Assembly (NCBI GenBank): GCA_964035015.1
Contig: CAXIUP010000106.1
Coordinates: 270,919-334,918, forward strand
Direction: 5' to 3'
Source: Corallium rubrum
Lineage: Eukaryota; Cnidaria; Anthozoa; Scleralcyonacea; Coralliidae
DNA: 64,000 bases
Shown here: piece by piece, positions 11,518-22,651 of the stretch
Layout: each line of letters opens with the position of its first letter
Numbering within the stretch: position 1 is the first letter of the stretch
Translations under genes and position numbers: made by a program
Notes under the pieces: model-generated
What the model saw: only the letters and a program-made list of their open reading frames with translations
What the model was told of the DNA's origin: nothing
Database searches by the model: none

Positions 11518-12110
11518 ACTCCGAACTCCCGGCTCCGAGCCCTTGGCTCCCGGCTCCCGGCTCCGAGCCACCGGCTCCTGGCTCCAAGCCCCCGGCTCCT
11601 GGCTCCGAGCCCGCGGCTCCTAGCTCCGATCTCTTGGCTCCTAACTCCGAGCCCCGGCTCCGAGCTCCGGCGAGCCTCCCGGCTCCAGGCTCCGAGCCCT
11701 TTCCTCCTCCTGTTTCTCTTATGTTATAACACCGCCTACAAAAGTTGAACAACCGACACTTAAACATAATTTCTTTCATAACTGGGAAAGCTCTTCGGAG
11801 TGGAAAGAAAGCGACTTGGCAAAGATAACTCCAGATGAGGAGAAGAGTATGAACACCATCTAATGATGACTAGATCAAAATATTTACCTATGACAAAAGA
11901 AGATGTGTGCCAATTATCATCAGAGGACAAGAAAGACTCTCACGCTACTTTTAAAATAAAAACACCTAAATATGATCTAAGAAGAAGACTCTACTAAAAC
12001 GTTTTATATGTATATGTTTAAACCAAAGCCTAAATAAATATTTTAAACCGATTGTTGTGAATTCTGTCCTATGCAAAATACGCGCTAATGACTTTCTCGC
12101 CTAGACTTGC

Positions 12111-12460
12111 CTAATCCTCATAATTGCCCCTAATGAGTTTCTCTTTTGTCTCCTGCACGTGCACTGAGGATAAATATGCAAATATCACACTAAGTAACAG
12201 AAAGCCTAGCAACCAGCTTGAAGAGTTATTCCGTTTATATTTCCTCATGAAATCATTGATCGTTCTTCTTACGGCTTCTCGAACTGATTCTTCATCCAAG
12301 GATTCGTATACTCTATACACTAGGGTTAGATAAGCGATAATTCAACCAAAACTGTCCACATTCATCTCTTCGTAAATAACACTCAGATTACTTAACCAAA
12401 AACCCGCTAAAATCTTACAAACCAGGTTTAAGATAAAAAATATAAAGTGTCTCTATCCAT
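12111..12460 (-). pseudogene. Polinton end-proximal reading frame relic (right arm)
   Basis: Mirror image of the relic at 9582-9931 on the other arm, with a few substitutions in the same peptide (ESLDEESVREAV). It shows that both halves of the palindrome descend from the same Polinton end. Confidence 0.45.
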
Positions 12461-12762
12461 TTCTGTTTCGTTCCTCTACAAACTAGGCCAAAGTAAACGA
12501 TAACTCTCTAAACTTGTTAACACTTATTGCCACAAAACGTGTATAAGAAAGACCGTTTGATCATTTAGGTTAATATAATATTTAAAGTCTCCATATTATT
12601 CAATTTATATAACTTCATGCGAACTAACTATATTCCAGTCTTGTCCAAACATGTCACAGGCGTGTGAGTCATGCGTGATTCATGGCGTGAGTCACGCTGA
12701 ATATTAATAAGGCGATATCCCTTTGTGTCGGTATATGGGGGTGGGGGTTATCTACTCAACTG

Positions 12763-14515
12763 CACATTAAAAATCCAGTTTAATCTAAGATTCAATGATG
12801 CTAATTTGAACCCTGAAAGCTGGTCAACAAAATAAATTCACAATGTAATTCAACTAAGGCTGCATAACTTACCATGGAAGATTTTTTTAGGCTCTATCCT
12901 GTCATATATGACTGATGCAGTAAGCTGGCCACTAAGTGTCAGGGAAAAGACTTACTGATAAAAGTAAACTGTGTAGTCTGTAAAACACTTATAGTCTGAA
13001 CAGGCCCTGCTTATACTCACACTGTTTGTATAATCCACTGAGCATCATCCATAACTGGAATGATATCTTCATTATGCACGTATCACCGGCTTCCCGCTGG
13101 GGTTAGCCTGCGAACCAAGACGTATTTACGCGCCCTCGTTGCCTCCCGCGGAAAATAGCGTCTGCGCACACGAGCAGAGATTTGATTTCCGTGATGTAAT
13201 ACCTTTTGTCTCGTGTTATCCAATCAAATTTGAAAATATATTTAGCTAAAATTGCCCACGCGTGGACTCACGCGGAACGAAGTCGAGGAAGGAGCACAAA
13301 ATATTTGCAATTTTTGGCAAGTATATTGTATAGTATTGAGTGTTTATATAACGATGAACGACACTTGTTTTCTTTGTATTAAAGAAAACATTTCCCGCGA
13401 CGAACGGGAAAATTAATTAATTTAGCACTAACCAGATGTTGATCTCGATGCCGCTCAACTCTCAAGAAAGCTGAAACTCATCTTCACCAGTTCGAGCAGC
13501 TTCAGAAACTCAAAAGAAAGAGACTAAAGTTCATCTTACTGCAGAATATCCGAGTAAAACAATATGGAATTGCTAAAGCGGTATTGAAGAATAACACGTT
13601 GAAACGATGCATCCTGGACTTCTGACTTTGGAAGTTAACGGCTTATATTCACGACGACAGCCTTCCACGCTCGGAGTAAGAACAAAGGTGGAGTTAACAA
13701 GTTTTGAATTTGAAAAGTTATGCCTAGAATGGAAACAGAGAGCCCCTCTTCCCTATGCCTTTTTGATGACTATTGCGTCTTCAAGAAAATAAAATCCTGA
13801 GTGGCTTCCCAGCGTAGCAGTGGCTGGTTCGACAATATTAAATCATGATAACTGTAGTATAAAGCCTGGTTTTCACTAGAGCATAAGCACAAGCATATAT
13901 ATGACCGTGATAAACAAAAGACAATACAAAGAAATGTAACTCCTGTGTATGCTGGTAAGGTATCTGACATTTTACCTGGAAACGTCATACAGTATAATAG
14001 TATAATTATTGCAACTATAAACGCGACAATTGTTGTCGTTAATCCGCTCTGTCTCTCTTTCTATTAACTATGATCCGCTGTAATGAGATGTTTAATATAA
14101 AAGTTTCACAGATAAAACTATTTGTTTGTTTTTTCTTGGGCTGATGCTTATGCTTAATAATTGGTTATGTCGTTTATTAATAGTGAAAACAATGCTTAAA
14201 CAACAATTATATTACTTTTCAAAAAGAGTATTTAGCACTGACAGATCGTTAAGAAAATGTGAATGACAATATTTAATATTGCTAGGCTCGGTTGAAATGA
14301 AAGCTGTAATTTACTAATTTATATTAGGACAAAGAACAACATATTTTTCTCAACATTTTTGTCTTAAATATAATCACAACATAATAAGTCATAAAACATA
14401 TTGCAATCTCAAAAACAAATTTGGAATCACATTTCAGCGAGTATAATACTTGCAGAGACTTCATAGATTGGATAGTCACTTTCTTATTTGGAAACTGGTG
14501 TCATAAATAATCCCC
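12763..14515. other. Flank without a recognisable gene
   Basis: The segment 13085-13400 is more CpG-rich and resembles the terminal part of an unidentified DNA transposon. Short frames at 13430-13790 show no domain. I see no RNA gene or clear repeat border here. Confidence 0.4.
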
Positions 14516-14539
14516 CTCATATATATATCCCCTACGAAA

Positions 14540-15340
14540 AAATCCTGTAGGAATTCCTATAGGAATTCTAATATAATTCCTATAAGATTTTGGCCCAATA
14601 TCCTATAGGAATTCCAATAGGATTTCCTATTGAATCCTTTAGGAATTCCTGTAGGATTTCCTATTAAATCCTATAGGAATTCTTATAGGATTCAATAGGA
14701 AATCCTATAGGAACTCGTATTAGATTTTGGCCCAATTTCCTCTAGGATTTCCTATTGAATCCTATAGGAATTCCTCTAGGATTTCCTATTGAATCCTATA
14801 GGAATTCCTATAGGATTCAATAGGAAATCCTATGGGAATTAATCCTATAGGAATTCCTATTAGATTTTGGCCCAATATCCTATAGGAATTCCTATAGGAT
14901 TTCCTATTGAATCGTATAGGAATTCCTATAGGATTTCCTATTGAATCCTATAGGAAATTGGGCCAAAATCAAATATGAATTCCTATAGGAATTCTAGTAT
15001 AATTCGTATAGGATTTCCTATTGAATCCTATAGGAATTTCCTATTGAGCAAATCCTATGGAAATTCATCAGCGAGAAAAACAAAGCAAGTTCCCCTTACG
15101 AAAATATCCAATAGAATATTCCGTAAAAAAATTCTATAGAATATGCTATTAGATTTTGGGACGTATTCTATTGGATTCTCTATGGAATATTCTATAGGAT
15201 ATGCTATAAGATGTAATAGAAAATGCTTTAGAATATTCTATAAGCTACATCTCTACAAGATATACAATAGAATATTCTTTGGAATTCTACAAGGTACTCT
15301 ACAAAACATTTTATCAATACTTACGCAGTACAATATTCTA
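14540..15340. repeat. CCTATAGGAATT satellite
   Basis: Until ~15060 the sequence is a degenerate array of short self-complementary words: TCCTATAGGAATTCC, CCTATTGAATCC, and the spacer GATTTTGGCCCAAT. From 15061 to 15340 it grades into ATTCTATAGAATAT variants with the same palindromic style. There is no fixed period. The many EcoRI-like GAATTC words and two-fold symmetric units suggest expansion by slippage or fold-back. Confidence 0.8.
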
Positions 15341-15534
15341 CATTAACACACCTTTTTGCCTAATGTTACACACCTTAAGTTAGGTTTTCTAACACACCTT
15401 ATGGTATGTTAAAAAACACACCTAGTAAGTTTTTTTTTAGCTTGTCCAAATTTTGACACATCCTAAGGTGTGTTTCGTGAAAAGGTGTGTTATTTCACAC
15501 ACCTTGGTCAGTTTTCAAACACACCTTGGTGTAT
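15341..15534. repeat. ACACACCTT repeat field, left half
   Basis: Scattered copies of ACACACCTTAAG/AAGGTGTGTT in both orientations. The same motif family resumes at ~18604-18760 after the Penelope-like pair, so the pair landed inside this field. Confidence 0.65.
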
Positions 15535-15582
15535 ATATAAATAAGTTTTGTGGAAACACCACGTAAAATATTTCTTTGCTAA

Positions 15583-15622
15583 GCTTTCGGCCTGTTGACT
15601 CAGGCTTTCATCAGAGCAATGA
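15583..15622 (-). ncRNA. Hammerhead-ribozyme-like core in the Penelope terminal region (minus copy)
   Basis: Read on the minus strand: CTGATGA, then a stem-loop GCCTG-AGTCAA-CAGGC, then GAAA. This is the conserved hammerhead core with stem II intact. Hammerhead motifs are known from Penelope-like terminal repeats. Stems I and III are short and I cannot place the cleavage triplet with certainty, so activity is unproven. Confidence 0.5.
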
Positions 15623-15766
15623 CAACAAGTTGTTGGCTCACGTCATTTATAAACTAAGCAACTGATCAATTAAATCACGTAAGAATACAATGGCGTATCA
15701 CGTTAATTTTATTAATTAGAAAACAAATTCAAGAATGTTCTCCGAATAGGGCACGCCACGTGCTAT

Positions 15767-17026
15767 TTAATGGCGAGAAATAGTGTGATGTTTGGCGATT
15801 TCAATGGATTCTCTAGTTCTTCGTGTGAAGTATTGCTTGTCGCTGGCTAAGAGTGATGACTCTTCCCACTTAACACGATGGTCATACTTCCAAGCGTGTT
15901 TGGCAACAGCAGACTTTTCTTGTTGTGCTTTTATGCAACATGTCTTGTGTTCCTTCAGGCGAGTTGAGAGATTCCTTCCCGTTTCTCCGATGTATACCAA
16001 GCCACACTCACAAGGAATGCGATACACTCCAGGCTTAGATAAGCTATCCACTTCATCTTTATGTGTGAAAAGTACCTTGAACAATTTGTGTTGACTACTG
16101 TGAAATACCTTCATACCAGCACGATTTAGAATCCTGTCAATCTTGTGAGATGCTGGTCCGATATACGGAAGAGAAACTGAAGGTGGTTCTTGCTGGGGCG
16201 GTGTATTCGACTCTGGATGTACCGAAGGAGTCATAGAAGCTTGAATCATCTTCCCAGGAAAACCGTTGTTAGTTAAAACCAACTTAAGGTGATCTATTTC
16301 TTCCTGAAGATGTTCTTCCTCACAAATTGTTCGCGCTCGATGAACGAGAGTTTTGGACACAGATGATTTAATACTTGGATGATGGAATGAAGTGTAGTTA
16401 AGGTATCTGTCAGTGTGTGTTGGTTTTCGATACACAGTATGACTTAAAGTCCCATCTGATTTAACGGAAAGCCAAACGTCCAAGAATGGGATAGATTTGT
16501 CTTGATTTTGTAATTCCATAGTGAATTTGATTGAAGGATGTATGCTGTTAAGGTGGTCAAGAAAATTAGACAAAGCATTCAAACCATGTGACCAGGTACT
16601 TAGCGTATCATCAACATAACGTTTCCACATACCTGGTTTTAACGGGGCAGTTGCAAGAGCCTTCTTCTCAAATTCCTCCATGTATAGGTTAGCCATGATT
16701 GCAGACAAAGGGGAACCCATTGCTGCTCCAGTAGTTTGTTCGAAAAATCTGTTCCGCCATTGAAAACAAGTTGAATTTAGGCACAGCGTTAACAGTTCAT
16801 AGACCTGATCTGCAGAAAGATTCGTTCTTGTAGCGAGCGTTTTATCTATTAGAAGTCTTTCTTTTGAAATCAGGCACGCTTCTTCAATGGGAACATTCGT
16901 AAACAAACTAACAACATCAAAACTAACTAATATCTCATCATTAGCCAACTTAAGTGTCTTAATTTCAGAGACAAATTCCTTAGAATTTAATACATGGTGA
17001 ATGGACTTACCAACCAAAGGCTTCAA
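15767..17026 (-). pseudogene. Penelope-like reverse transcriptase with GIY-YIG endonuclease
   Basis: About 419 residues. Reverse transcriptase motif A is FDVVSLFTNVP, motif B GAAMGSPLS, and the catalytic box YVDD. A thumb region with FLDVW and HTVYRKPTHTDRY follows, then a linker, then a C-terminal GIY-YIG nuclease (GVYRIPCECG, VYIGETGR, LKEHK). Canonical Penelope proteins are roughly twice this length, so the N-terminal half is missing. The last ~15 residues present in the plus copy are lost by a small deletion (ends TISRH). Confidence 0.85.
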
Positions 17027-17146
17027 AACATTGTATTAACATTGTATTATCATTGTATTTCAATTGTATTAACATTGTATTAACATTGCTTCATTCACCA
17101 TGTATTATATTCTAAGGAATTTGTCTCTGAAATTAAGACACTTAAG

Positions 17147-18376
17147 TTGGCTAATGATGAGATATTAGTTAATTTTGATGTTGTTAGTTTGTTTACGAAT
17201 GTTCCCATTGAAGAAGCGTGCCTGATTGCAAAAGAAAGACTTCTAATAGATAAAACGCTCGCTACAAGAACGAATCTTTCTGCAGATCAGGTCTATGAAC
17301 TGTTAACGCTGTGCCTAAATTCAACTTGTTTTCAAAGGCGGAACAGATTTTTCGAACAAACTACTGGAGCAGCAATGGGTTCCCCTTTGTCTCCAATCAT
17401 GGCTAACCTATACATGGAGGAATTTGAGAAGAAGGCTCTTGCAACTGCCCCGTTAAAACCAGGTATGTGGAAACGTTATGTTGATGATACGCTAAGTACC
17501 TGGTCACATGGTTTGAATGCTTTGTCTAATTTTCTTGACCACCTTAACAGCATACATCCTTCAATCAAATTCACTATGGAATTACAAAATCAAGGCAAAT
17601 CTATCCCATTCTTGGACGTTTGGCTTTCCGTTAAATCAGATGGGACTTTAAGTCATACTGTGTATCGAAAACCAACACACACTGACAGATACCTTAACTA
17701 CACTTCATTCCATCATCCAAATATTAAATCATCTGTGTCCAAAACTCTCGTTCATCGAGCGCGAACAATTTGTGAGGAAGAACATCTTCAGGAAGAATTA
17801 GATCACCTTAAGTTGGTTTTAACTAACAACGGTTTTCCTGGGAAGATGATTCAAGCTTCTATGACTCCTTCGGTACATCCAGAGCCGAATACACAGCCCC
17901 AGCAAGAACCACCTTCAGTTTCTCTTCCGTATATCGGACCAGCATCTCACAAGATTGAGAGGATTCTAAATCGTGCTGGTATGAAGGTATTTCACAGTAG
18001 TCAACACAAATTGTTCAAGGTACTTTTCACACATAAAGAGGAAGTGGATAGCTTATCTAAGCCTGGAGTGTATCGCATTCCTTGTGAGTGTGGCTTGGTA
18101 TACATCGGAGAAACGGGAAGGAATCTCTCAACTCACCTGAAGGAACACAAGACATGTTGTATAAAAGCGCAACAAGAAAAGTCTGCTGTTGCCAAACACG
18201 CTTGGAAGTATGACCATCGTGTTAAGTGGGAAGAGTCATCACTCTTAGCCAGCGACAAGCAATACTTCACGCGAAGAACTAGAGAATCCATTGAAATCGC
18301 CAAACATCACACTATTTCTCAGGAAGGACAGCCATTAAATAGCACGTGGCGTGCCCTATTCAGAGAACATTCTTGA
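17147..18376 (+). pseudogene. Penelope-like reverse transcriptase with GIY-YIG endonuclease (second copy)
   Basis: The frame is open from the truncated start, and the ATG at 17147 is internal to the domain. The same motifs as the minus copy are present: NVPIEEAC, GAAMGSPLS, YVDD, FLDVW, VYIGETGR. The C-terminus is longer and ends WRALFREHS. The two copies differ by scattered substitutions, so they are old enough to have diverged or came from different templates. Confidence 0.85.
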
Positions 18377-18493
18377 ATTTGTTTTCTAATTAATAAAATT
18401 AACGTGATACGCCATTGTATTCTTACGTGATTTAATTGATCAGTTGCTTAGTTTATAAATGACGTGAGCCAACAACTTGTTGTCATTGCTCTG

Positions 18494-18533
18494 ATGAAAG
18501 CCTCAGTCAACAGGCCGAAAGCTTAGCAAAGAA
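18494..18533 (+). ncRNA. Hammerhead-ribozyme-like core (plus copy)
   Basis: CTGATGA, stem-loop GCCTC-AGTCAA-CAGGC, then GAAA. Compared with the minus copy, one stem II base pair is lost (C opposite C). The element is recognisable, but activity is less likely. Confidence 0.45.
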
Positions 18534-18604
18534 ATATTTTACGTGGTGTTTCCACAAAACTTATTTATATTACTTTATCGCCATGAAAACGTTCAAAGAA
18601 TTAA

Positions 18605-18770
18605 CACCTTGGTGTGTTAACACATGTTAAGATGTGTTATATACAGGTGTGTTAATCAAAAGGCGTGTTATGCAACATGCCCTGATGTGTGTTATCTTAT
18701 ACATGTAGGTGTGCCTAACAACACACCATAAAACATGTCATTCAACACATCAATGACTGAGAGAAAATAA
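18605..18770. repeat. ACACACCTT repeat field, right half
   Basis: Continuation of the motif field seen at 15341-15534 (GTGTGTTAACACA, AGGTGTGTT, ACACACC variants). Confidence 0.55.
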
Positions 18771-19865
18771 ACATTTTTAAAAGCATTTAATATTAATGTC
18801 AAAATATTCGATATATTTTAACACATATCAAAAAACTGTGAGTGTTTACATCAGGATGACATTAAAGTATACACTTATTACTATAATAAATACTAGTTAT
18901 ATACATGGTATATCGGGAGATGGTCATAAGGAAACCATTTTCGGCAGTTCAAATTCCCAAATATTAACTAAGCTAAAAATCCTAGACTAACCATGTTACA
19001 TGTATGTGGTTCTGCATCTATATCCAAAATACATGCACATCATTCAGCATTTAGGATACTACATGACATATTTAGAATGTTGGTATTTTCAAAGTGTACT
19101 TAACAACAATCCAATCAGCAATGACACAAGGGAACATCAGTGGAATCATCTTGGAGATCAACAATCTTTTTCTTTTGTTGAGAAGCTGGCTTTTGCAACA
19201 TCACTCAATGTGTACCAGTCCGGTCCTGTAAAATTGAGAAAATTAGTTCAACAATTTGTTAACAAATATTTAATTAAATCAAATATTTAAAGGTATACAT
19301 TAACCACTTTGCAACAAAATTCAAAATTTCAATTTATAAGCTAAAATTTTGATTTTGTTGTGATTTTTCCTTGTTTAAATAGTCAATCCATTTAACCCAC
19401 TGATGCCTACAATAGGGTGTCTGAGGAATCATCTGCTGATAAACATACAGTAGTAAAACAATAAAGGGGACATTTTTGGCAGGCTCAGGCAGGAATGGGT
19501 AATAATAATTTGACTCAATACCATTGCTACCTCCCCTTTAGAGAGTATCATGCGGAGTGTAAATTAATGTCAATACATGTATTAAACGTTATATACAAAG
19601 TATATTTAGGACATAATCTTCCATCATATACTGTATCACAAATGGGCTCTCAGTAATGACCTACTAGCCCCCACCAAAGGTCACACATACTCACACATTC
19701 CTCCTAAGTACAAGATTGCAGTTACCGAACAAACAATTTGGACAGAAAATTCTACTTTCCTAGCAGAATTGTTGTAATTTTGAAGGCAATTAGAATATAG
19801 GGATGCTCAGTAAGGTATAAGCAATATGCAGTATCTGTATATCACTAAAATTATACCAAATGAAT
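18771..19865. other. AT-rich stretch without a recognisable gene
   Basis: Only short open frames without domains. I see no repeat border, RNA gene or transposon end. Confidence 0.45.
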
Positions 19866-20372
<507 letters not shown>

Positions 20373-20589
20373 ATTGCCTGAAGATTAGTATTATGTCAGG
20401 TTGCCTGAAGATCGCCCCGCGTGAAACTGACAGTTGCAACACTCAACATTTTGAGGTAAGCCCACTTAAACTATATTATATTCGCTCTACCTTTATGGTA
20501 TTGAGCACTTTCCAACATTCCGTGAACAAAATCACATGTGCTCATTTATAGATGTAGATGTGCATGTGTGTGTGCATGTGCATGTGCAT

Positions 20590-20993
20590 GTACATGTAGA
20601 TCACATCCTCATTTCCCCCACTAATTACAAAGGCAACAAAGAATTACCCATCACACGGCAACATTAATTGAGAACATTTTCACTAACAACATAGAAAAAC
20701 TTAACGACAGCATAAACGGAATTATATTTAGTGACTTATCTGACCATTTACCTATCTAAGAATATTAAGCTATCTAAGAATAATTAATATAGCAAAGAAA
20801 ATAAATCAAAAAATAACAGTAGTTTTGACAAATATGTTACAGGTAAATATCCATCCAGTCCTTTTCTTTCTCCTATTACAGAATACGAGCTTGAAACAAC
20901 TAAAAAACAAGGACTTCAACAAAAGTTCAGGATATGATGGTTTAAGCACTAACATCATAAAGACAACTGCTAAACAAATTTCTAAACCACTGA
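20590..20993 (+). pseudogene. LINE (second family), endonuclease end and start of reverse transcriptase
   Basis: At 20661-20756 a frame reads the endonuclease C-terminus ending SDLSDHLPI. At 20918-20993 another frame reads KSSGYDGLSTNIIK, the usual start of LINE reverse transcriptase. Frameshifts separate them. The frame stops exactly at the P1 insertion, and 48415 continues it (THIFNLTFLHGII). This LINE is the host of three later insertions. Confidence 0.75.
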
Positions 20994-21620
20994 AGTAGTA
21001 TAGGACTTGAGGTGCCGGCGCACTTTTTTTTATTTTGCCAAAAACAGCCTTAAAAAGTTGGAATTCGACGGGGAAGGTCGTTTGAAAGGGTAAACTGTTT
21101 TTTTTTCATTTTTCAAAGTATAAGCAGTCGGAAAATGGATTTTAAAAAGTGTGGAAAATTAGTCGTCCCATTAAAACACCTCATAAGAGTTTAAATTTAA
21201 TGGATACTTCGATAAATTGGAGATGGTATAGGACCTGAGGGTTCCAGCACACTTTTTTTTATTTTGCCAAAAACAGCCTCGGAGTGTTGGAATTCGACGG
21301 GAGAGGATGTCTGAAAGGGTGAACTGTTTTTTAAAGTATAAGCAGACCGAAAAGTGAGCCCCGGGAGATACGACAGACCCAGGTTTTTTGAAAACGCTTC
21401 AGAACGATCAAAGTTTGGTTTTAACTCAAATTAGTTAGTTTCCGGTTTCTGTTCAACTACTTTTGTTTTATGTTGGTATACATGATTTCCCACAGTTACA
21501 CCACCAGATAACAGCCCGAGACATGGTAAAACGGTGTGATCATAGCCACAACTTTACCAACGTCACTCTTTAACAGTTTATCTTTTTGTAGCTCGATGTC
21601 TAACGCCTCAGAGCTTTCTA
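20994..21620 (+). repeat. P1 left terminal inverted repeat, with subterminal duplication
   Basis: Matches 47869-48408 in reverse. A unit of about 230 bases beginning TATAGGACYTGAGG occurs twice (from 20999 and from 21229). In the right repeat part of the second unit is deleted. The inner ~190 bases code for the C-terminus of the first P1 gene, so both ends carry that coding piece. Confidence 0.85.
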
Positions 21621-22038
21621 CAGCGTCTAAACCACCGAGAATATTGGAGAACCTACCGATTAAAAGATCAGTCAGGAATTCGTTAGCTCTTTCCATCCTT
21701 CTAGCCTCATATTCAGCGTACAGCTTATCCATAACTTTAACTGACGCTTTTCTGATGTAGCTGACTGACTGAGTTACCTCACCGTTTTCTGATAGTTTTA
21801 TCAGGTCACTTCTCTTACTATTGGTGTCATCAGTTGGTGAGGGTGTTGGGTTAGACTTTTCCGGTGTTGATTCAGGGTCATCAACCTTTTTTAGCTCACT
21901 GACGAGCTCATCGACGAGTTCACCGACTTCAGTAGGTATTTCCGTTTCTGGTTCCCCAACAGATGTCCCAGCTGGTTCCACGACGGATGCCCTGATTTTT
22001 TCCCCAACTTTTACCGTTTTAGTTTTCCTTTCAGCCAT
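21431..22038 (-). pseudogene. P1 protein A: Glu/Pro/Ser-rich protein ending in the TIR
   Basis: About 200 residues. The N-terminal half is charged and low-complexity (EPAGTSVGEPETE; STPEKSNPTPSPTDD). The middle is helical with many charged residues, and the C-terminus lies inside the terminal repeat. A one-base loss near 21525 truncates the frame at 21496. The equivalent piece in the right TIR (47880-48053) is intact and continues through GLLSGGVTVGKH to a stop. The function is unknown. Its place next to the ATPase suggests a virion or packaging role, which is inference. Confidence 0.6.
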
Positions 22039-22039
22039 C

Positions 22040-22651
22040 TTACTGTAGATCAGATTTTGGGATTACCACCTTATACGCGTACGGATGCCTTAACGTGATT
22101 TCAAACCTAGCGTATTTGTTTTCTTTTAACTTTTCAGTTATCCCTATGACGTCATCACGGTCTAAACCACCTAGGTAGTCATCAGTAATAATCTTCATAT
22201 CGGTTTTGTTGAGGTTGTAGAACGTTACCAACTTACTGATATTCTCCCTATAAGGTTTTGTGATAGCTGTTAGCTGTTGTGTGATTACAATAGTTGACAA
22301 ATTGTAGTGTCGGGCGCTGAAGGCTAATTTAACCAAGTCACTTGTTCAGTTCTTTACGGTTTGTCCACTAGCACAATCGTGGAGGACTATTAGTGTTTTG
22401 GACCCCCTGAATATTTCAACAATGTGATTCAGTATAATTTCGACCTCGTCCTGACTACACTCCACAGCGATGAAGTCCGGGTCGGGGGTGTATTTCCAGG
22501 TACCATAGGTTTCGTTCCAGCTGAACGTCGGACAGAGCAGAACGATATAGTCGAAGAACCTGAAGTATTCGTCTTCCAACATCTTCAGGAGATACCAGGT
22601 TTTTCCACAAGCTGTCATACCAGTGACCAACATATTGAACGGATGATCCAT
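22040..22651 (-). pseudogene. P1 packaging ATPase (FtsK/HerA, A32-like)
   Basis: About 203 codons with one in-frame TGA at 22346-22348. Walker A is GMTACGKT, near residue 10, and Walker B is LIVLHD. Downstream ITQQL is the sensor-like block typical of the viral A32/HerA group. It would pump DNA into capsids. The start ATG directly abuts the stop of the capsid gene (TAA-ATG), implying a shared transcript or tightly packed genes. Reading through the stop gives a normal length for Polinton ATPases. Confidence 0.8.

Larger units (their letters stand above)
9280..12756. mobile_element. Palindromic mini-Polinton (two copies of one end, inverted)
   Basis: The element starts AGTAGATAACC and ends GGTTATCTACT. 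It is flanked on both sides by the 6-bp duplication CAACTG (9274-9279 and 12757-12762). Polintons make 6-bp duplications and have 5'-AG ends. The left arm (9280-11058) and right arm (11090-12756) are near-identical inverted copies around a 31-base loop. The outermost ~50 bases (C-run, CATATACCGACACAAAGGG, ATGCCGCC, ATTAATATTCA) match the ends of P2 at 34.2 and 45.8 kb. Internal stretches also match the P2 TIR. No polymerase or capsid gene is present, so the element is non-autonomous. Confidence 0.8.
15535..17036 (-). mobile_element. Penelope-like element copy, minus strand
   Basis: Contains a reverse transcriptase/GIY-YIG ORF and a terminal region with a hammerhead-like core at ~15583-15622. 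It is the mirror of the plus copy that begins ~50 bases away at 17086. Both copies lack the N-terminal part of the polyprotein and break at nearly the same point. This suggests an inverted pair made during or after 5'-truncated insertion. Confidence 0.8.
17086..18604 (+). mobile_element. Penelope-like element copy, plus strand
   Basis: Near-identical inverted partner of 15535-17036. It starts inside the reverse-transcriptase coding region. It ends with the shared terminal sequence (ACGTGGTGTTTCCAC, then TTATCGCCATGAAAACG). Between the two copies lie ~45 bases of ATTGTATTAAC repeats that could be junction filler. Confidence 0.8.

Noticed and set aside
10276-11779. Long ORFs with Gly/Ser/Glu/Pro and Ser/Leu/Phe/Pro repeats on both strands
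   Set aside because: All frames are open because the DNA is a minisatellite and a TTATCTTCC tract. No start context or domain is present.
9274-12762. Two separate Polinton solo ends inserted side by side
   Set aside because: A single 6-bp duplication outside both ends and a hairpin centre fit one insertion better than two.
13600-13988. Possible host exons
   Set aside because: No splice-consistent frame or domain could be built.
14540-15060. CRISPR-like array
   Set aside because: Repeats are irregular and there are no unique spacers. The context is eukaryotic.
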